DNA of 64,000 nt from Pempheris klunzingeri. Lineage: Eukaryota > Chordata > Actinopteri > Acropomatiformes > Pempheridae. The stretch spans positions 4,493,001 to 4,557,000 of the forward strand of contig NC_092024.1 in NCBI RefSeq assembly GCF_042242105.1, read 5' to 3'. Made by a program: the position numbers and the translations under genes. This document shows, in pieces, positions 60,489 through 64,000 of the stretch; the stretch's first letter is position 1, and each line of letters opens with the position of its first letter. Under the pieces are notes generated by a model. It saw nothing but the letters and a program-made list of their open reading frames with translations. It was not told the DNA's origin and made no database searches.

Positions 60489-62990
60489 CTACAGAAGCCG
60501 CCCACATTGAGCCTGGGTCTGTTCGAGGTTTCTTCCCTTTAAAGGGGAGTTCTTCCTGTCACTGTGTCCTAATATAATATCTGATGCTGCTCATGTGGGA
60601 ATTCTTGAATCCTTAATGTTCCTGAATCGTTGGGTCTCTCTCTAATTAAAGAGTTTGGTCTAGACCTGCTCTTGGGGGGTGTTAGACAATAATGACCGAG
60701 CAGATTGATGTGTTTTTCATGCGGTGACATTGTTTTGATGCTTATGTGGTCATGGTGTTTCGCTATAGCTGTTGTATAATTGGGAATGGAATGAGAATGT
60801 TTTTTGGGGGGAAGGGGAAGCGTGTAAGCTATTTTAAGGAGTTGCCTGTTACAGAAGGTGAAATGCAAAATGAGTTCCTTCTGATTAACAGTGTATAAGG
60901 GATTGTTGTGAAGGGAAAGAATAGAAGGAATGTATCTACGTCTCACTGGTTTTGAAAATGTTTAAAAAAAAAAGGAGTGAAGATGCACATGGATATAAAT
61001 CCACATGTACATTCCCATGTATGTATGGATGTTCTTCGGTCTTTTACTGGCTCCACTGTTCTCCTCAGGTGTCACAGCTCAGTGTTTTTATTAAAGTGAG
61101 CAGGGTTCATGTTGCTCACAGGGAGCCCTGAAACCTGACTTAGCCCGGGGGTTGCAAAATGAACTTGGCGTTTCACTTCACTTATCCAAACTGTGGAACA
61201 GGAATGTGAACAGGGAGATACTGAGTGTGGCTTGGAGGGCGGGGAGGGGGGGGGGGACACATTCATTCAAAAAAAAAAAAATGACACAAGACCTGGAAGC
61301 GGAGCTGCTAGCGCTTTAACCAAATAATCCTGGATGGACAGTCATCTCTCTCTCTCTCTGCTCCCTCCCTGGAGACGTGCTGAAACCCATGCCACATTTT
61401 GCGGAGGGCGTCAAATTCTTGAGCCGGTTCAAGTTTAAGTTGTGTTGCTCGATAATGGAATAGGCTGTGTGCAATGGACGGCTCTCAAATGTCCTGCACC
61501 CTAGATGAGGTAGAGATGAAACTATATATTATAATCTGTGTATCAGAATGGGCGCTTCATGTGAAGATCGTGTGGAAGCATTGGATTCTTAATGAGGGAA
61601 CATGAGCCAGGCTTTCTTTGCCCAAATTTGTGCCCAGCTAAACTCTATATAGGGGGTCGTCCCCGTGCTCCCACAATTCTAAGTAATCCCACATTTCTAA
61701 GTAATCTAACCATATAATAGAGAAAAATGTGTGTGTGTGTGTGTTAGGGTTAGGGGTTAGGGTTAACCCAATGAGGAGAAAAGAGGCTTCAGACAGGCAG
61801 ACACACACACACAGACATACTTTTCTCTATTATATAGTTAGATTACTTAGAAATGTGGGAACATAGACACGCTCTCTCTATATAGCCCAACTCTATATAC
61901 ATGCAATGTGCATAGTCCACACACTTTGCAAACATATAAAAACCACTAGGAATTTACAGAAATCTTCAGTTTTCCAGTCTGCTAATGATCCTAAAGGAGA
62001 AGGGCCTGGCAATATTTTTTGACACTCATGAGTAACAAAATTTGACATAACTGAGACTGGGATTTGATTATATGCAACACAGCGATAGTGAAATGTAATC
62101 TATGACTTTGTGGACGCGTTGTCCTATTGTTTTGGGCTCTCCACCGTCAGTTGGCTGCTTTCAATTTAGAAGTGCTGCCAGTCAACCGTAAGATGAATCC
62201 AAACACCCCTTTGTCTTTTCAGAAATGGCTTTTTATAGATTGTAATTGTAAAATGTGAAGGTTTTTAATATGAAATTAACTTTTTTTTAAAACAAAGCAC
62301 TCAAATGTTGTGTGTGTTTGTGTGTGTGTACTTATATAGAGCTACACCTAATAGCTTGTGGGCCAGGACGTAGCAGGTTGTCCATTGTTTTGTGAGTCAA
62401 TTCTCCAACTGCAGCAATCCCATTGAAAACGCTGTTTTTATAACTGCTTATGTGACTGCCTGATGCCAGGTAGAGCTGAGGTGGGACAGGCAAACAAAGT
62501 GTCATAATAGTTCTACTAATAGTAATACTTGTGATAGGCCAAGTGTCAATCAAATGTGAGTGTCAATCCATGAAACATTACCCATAAACACATTTTTCTT
62601 TTCACCTTTGTGGAGCAGTGACTTTTAACAGTTCTGTTGTGATAAAACAATATTGACTTTGTATATTGAGAGACCTTTTGAGGTCAGCACCCTTAATATT
62701 TCATCCGACACAACATAGTCACTGTCTTTTTCCCTTCTCAGGAGATAGCAGACCGTAGTCATGACAACAACCGTCAGACGCTCCAGGAGCTCCAGCAGGA
62801 GAACCTGCTGCAGACGCTGCCCTCTGGTCCGTCTTACCCCAGGTCCAGACAAGGCTGGATCCAGCAGCAGCATCAAGGTGTGCTCCCCCGACCTGAACCT
62901 GAGGAGGACCCTGGGCTCTTCATCCTGGACCTGAGGAACTTCCCAGAGCTGGCCAATGCAGACATGGGCTCACAAAACCCCAACATCCAG
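58469..62990 (+). CDS. Isthmin (ISM1/ISM2 family, probably ism2-like), first two coding exons, 3'-partial
   Basis: Secreted extracellular protein. Family members carry a thrombospondin type 1 repeat and an AMOP domain and act in angiogenesis control and signalling. Exon 1 is 58469-58600: the ATG opens a signal peptide (MQRGEEPHLWLLMVAVLSVS, then VGGFP). Exon 2 is 62742-62990: acidic and Gln-rich, ending LFILDLRNFPELANADMGSQ followed by Asn-Pro-Asn-Ile-Gln. Isthmins share this (L)LDLxNFPxLxxAD-x-xxQNPNIQ block just before VTIEVV. Both exons are phase 0. The TSP1 and AMOP exons lie beyond base 64000. Pro-Glu-Leu-Ala wording leans towards ISM2, but the paralogue is uncertain. Longer in-frame upstream ATGs are less likely because they would bury the signal peptide. 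Confidence 0.85.
58847..58868 (+). repeat. Poly-C tract
   Basis: 22 consecutive C; length uncertain because such runs are often mis-sequenced. Confidence 0.9.
60445..60489 (+). repeat. (TC)n microsatellite
   Basis: CT/TC dinucleotides with few interruptions, next to an L2-like fragment. Confidence 0.92.
60490..60680 (+). mobile_element. L2-like LINE 3' fragment
   Basis: GAGCCTGGGTCTGTTCGAGG, TTTCTTCCCTTTAAAGGGGA and GTCTAGACCTGCTCTT segments match modules of the copies at 42355 (complement) and 53140-54013. Confidence 0.65.
61644..61885. mobile_element. Palindromic MITE-like element with telomere-like core
   Basis: Inverted arms of about 75 bases: CCCACATTTCTAAGTAATCT at 61,690 and the complement of AGATTACTTAGAAATGTGGG at 61,842, extending outward to CTATATAG on both sides and inward into TGTGTG/CACACA. 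The loop holds TTAGGG repeats. No ORF; target duplication not resolved. Confidence 0.75.
61744..61766 (+). repeat. Interstitial telomere-like TTAGGG repeats
   Basis: TTAGGG, TTAGGGG, TTAGGG, then TTAACCC in the reverse sense, at the centre of the palindromic element. Confidence 0.85.
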
Positions 62991-63909
62991 GTAGGCAATG
63001 TGTATGTGGGTAGAAGTCTTTTTGGACTCATTGTGTCATTAGATGAAGGTTCAGGTCACTCTTCTCATAGCTTGAAGGGTCCGTATCATCAGTGAAGTGC
63101 AGGTGTTCCTGATTATAGTATAAGTGGAGTGGTTCCATCACTCTTTCTGCAGTTTCTGTCTTGTACACCATGTATCTCTCTCTTGTTCCATACATCCCAT
63201 CTCTGCACAGCTGGTTTGAATCAGGACAGGGTCTTGAGTTTCGCACGTAGGACCTTTAACAGTGGGGAGCTCCAACTTCTCCAGGAACCTCAGACATACG
63301 CACAGGGTTTGGAGAAATAAAAGAAAAAAATGGGAGCGAATATTAAAGATCAGAAGGTTCATTTTCAGTGCGACCGTGAACCAGAATCCTTGTGGAGCTG
63401 GCTTTATGAAGAAAGTATTGTGACTTGTGGAGTGGATTTTAACAGAAATAATGTTGGTCGTGTGGCTTTTGAATTCAGAGCCTTGTCAGCAGAGATGCAT
63501 ATACCATCCATTCAGCAGAGACAGCTGATGCCTTTGTGGTTCCAAGTTTCAAGGTCCAGATTTTGATTTGAGGAGAAATGAGATGCTCCATTTTATTTTC
63601 AAGAGGTTGTCTGATACAAAAACATGGAAATTAACATTGACAAAAATAAATATATGAATAATATTGATGATAAACTGGTGGTCTTTAGATACCTTGAGCA
63701 GGAACCACCAGGTCCATTGCACTGAATCCAAACCTCAAGTGCATTTCCAGCAGCATGTGGTCCTGCTAGATGCTGCGTGCAGTGATCGTTTCAAATTCTG
63801 CTGCTCTTAATCTAAACCGAGAAAATAACGGCTTCATGCTAAAATCTAGCAAAGTTTGAAGTAGGTATGAATCTGGAAAGATTTTTGTTTGGGTTTGTGT
63901 TATCATTGG
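62991..63909 (+). other. Isthmin intron 2 (partial)
   Basis: Begins with a GTAGGC donor. No Val-Thr-Ile-Glu-Val-Val exon start is found before the window ends, so exon 3 lies beyond it. Confidence 0.65.
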
Positions 63910-64000
63910 TTGATCCCTCCTTCACTTCCTGGATCACCGATTACCTGACGGGACGATCACAGTGCATCAGGGGGCTCTGTTCCTGTTCATCCTGTACACG
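63910..64000 (+). mobile_element. LINE reverse-transcriptase fragment at window end
   Basis: Encodes DPSFTSWITDYLTGR and, after a small gap, Ala-Leu-Phe-Leu-Phe-Ile-Leu-Tyr-Thr. This resembles the WI(x)DYLTGRPQ...LSPxLFxLYT stretch of L2/CR1-like reverse transcriptases. Cut by the window edge. Confidence 0.5.

Larger units (their letters stand above)
58601..62741 (+). other. Isthmin intron 1
   Basis: 4.1-kb intron between GTAAGC (58601) and CTCAG (62741). It contains a poly-C run, a (TC)n tract, an L2-like fragment and a palindromic MITE, listed separately. No other exon recognised. Confidence 0.75.

Noticed and set aside
61741..61766. A chromosome end, suggested by the TTAGGG repeats
   Set aside because: Only three or four units, inside a palindromic element with unique sequence on both sides; not a telomere.

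Overview
The window is nuclear DNA of a ray-finned (teleost) fish. The evidence is spliced vertebrate genes with short GT-AG introns and a dense set of fish-type mobile elements (hAT, piggyBac, Tc1, Penelope-like, L1, L2-like, Ty3/Gypsy and a tRNA-derived SINE). The species cannot be named from the sequence alone.

Layout. (1) About 0.5-18.9 kb, + strand: most of an apolipoprotein B gene, 23 exons in frame, cut at its 5' end by the window edge. It includes one 7,572-base exon and a recognisable LDL-receptor-binding motif. (2) 18.9-23.7 kb: intergenic, with a SINE and short repeats. (3) 23.7-28.7 kb, + strand: complete ldah (lipid-droplet-associated hydrolase, 318 aa, GHSIG nucleophile motif). 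(4) 30.1-32.9 kb, - strand: complete two-exon gdf7 (BMP-family ligand, 398 aa), convergent with ldah. (5) 33-57.5 kb: a transposon-rich block with no host gene seen. It holds a Penelope-like element split by an hAT transposon that itself carries a piggyBac element; a rearranged Tc1 region; L2-like LINE copies with a 3' minisatellite; a solo LTR; a full-ended but internally deleted L1; a decayed Ty3/Gypsy pol remnant; and a Tc1-type MITE abutting a broken Tc1. (6) 58.5 kb to the end, + strand: the first two coding exons of an isthmin-family secreted protein. The large first intron carries a palindromic MITE with a telomere-like core.

How the genes relate. From memory of human chromosome 2p24, the apob(+)/ldah(+)/gdf7(-) order and orientation matches APOB-LDAH-GDF7, so this is conserved microsynteny. 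ApoB (lipoprotein assembly) and LDAH (lipid-droplet ester turnover) both belong to neutral-lipid biology, but nothing here shows shared regulation. The isthmin neighbour is not expected from the human order, so the transposon block may mark a rearrangement boundary.

No new defence or enzymatic system was recognised. The most informative signals are the exactly bounded three-level transposon nest and features of the fish apoB protein: no apoB-48 editing codon, a retained receptor-binding site, and three [R/K]-x-K-R-S motifs.
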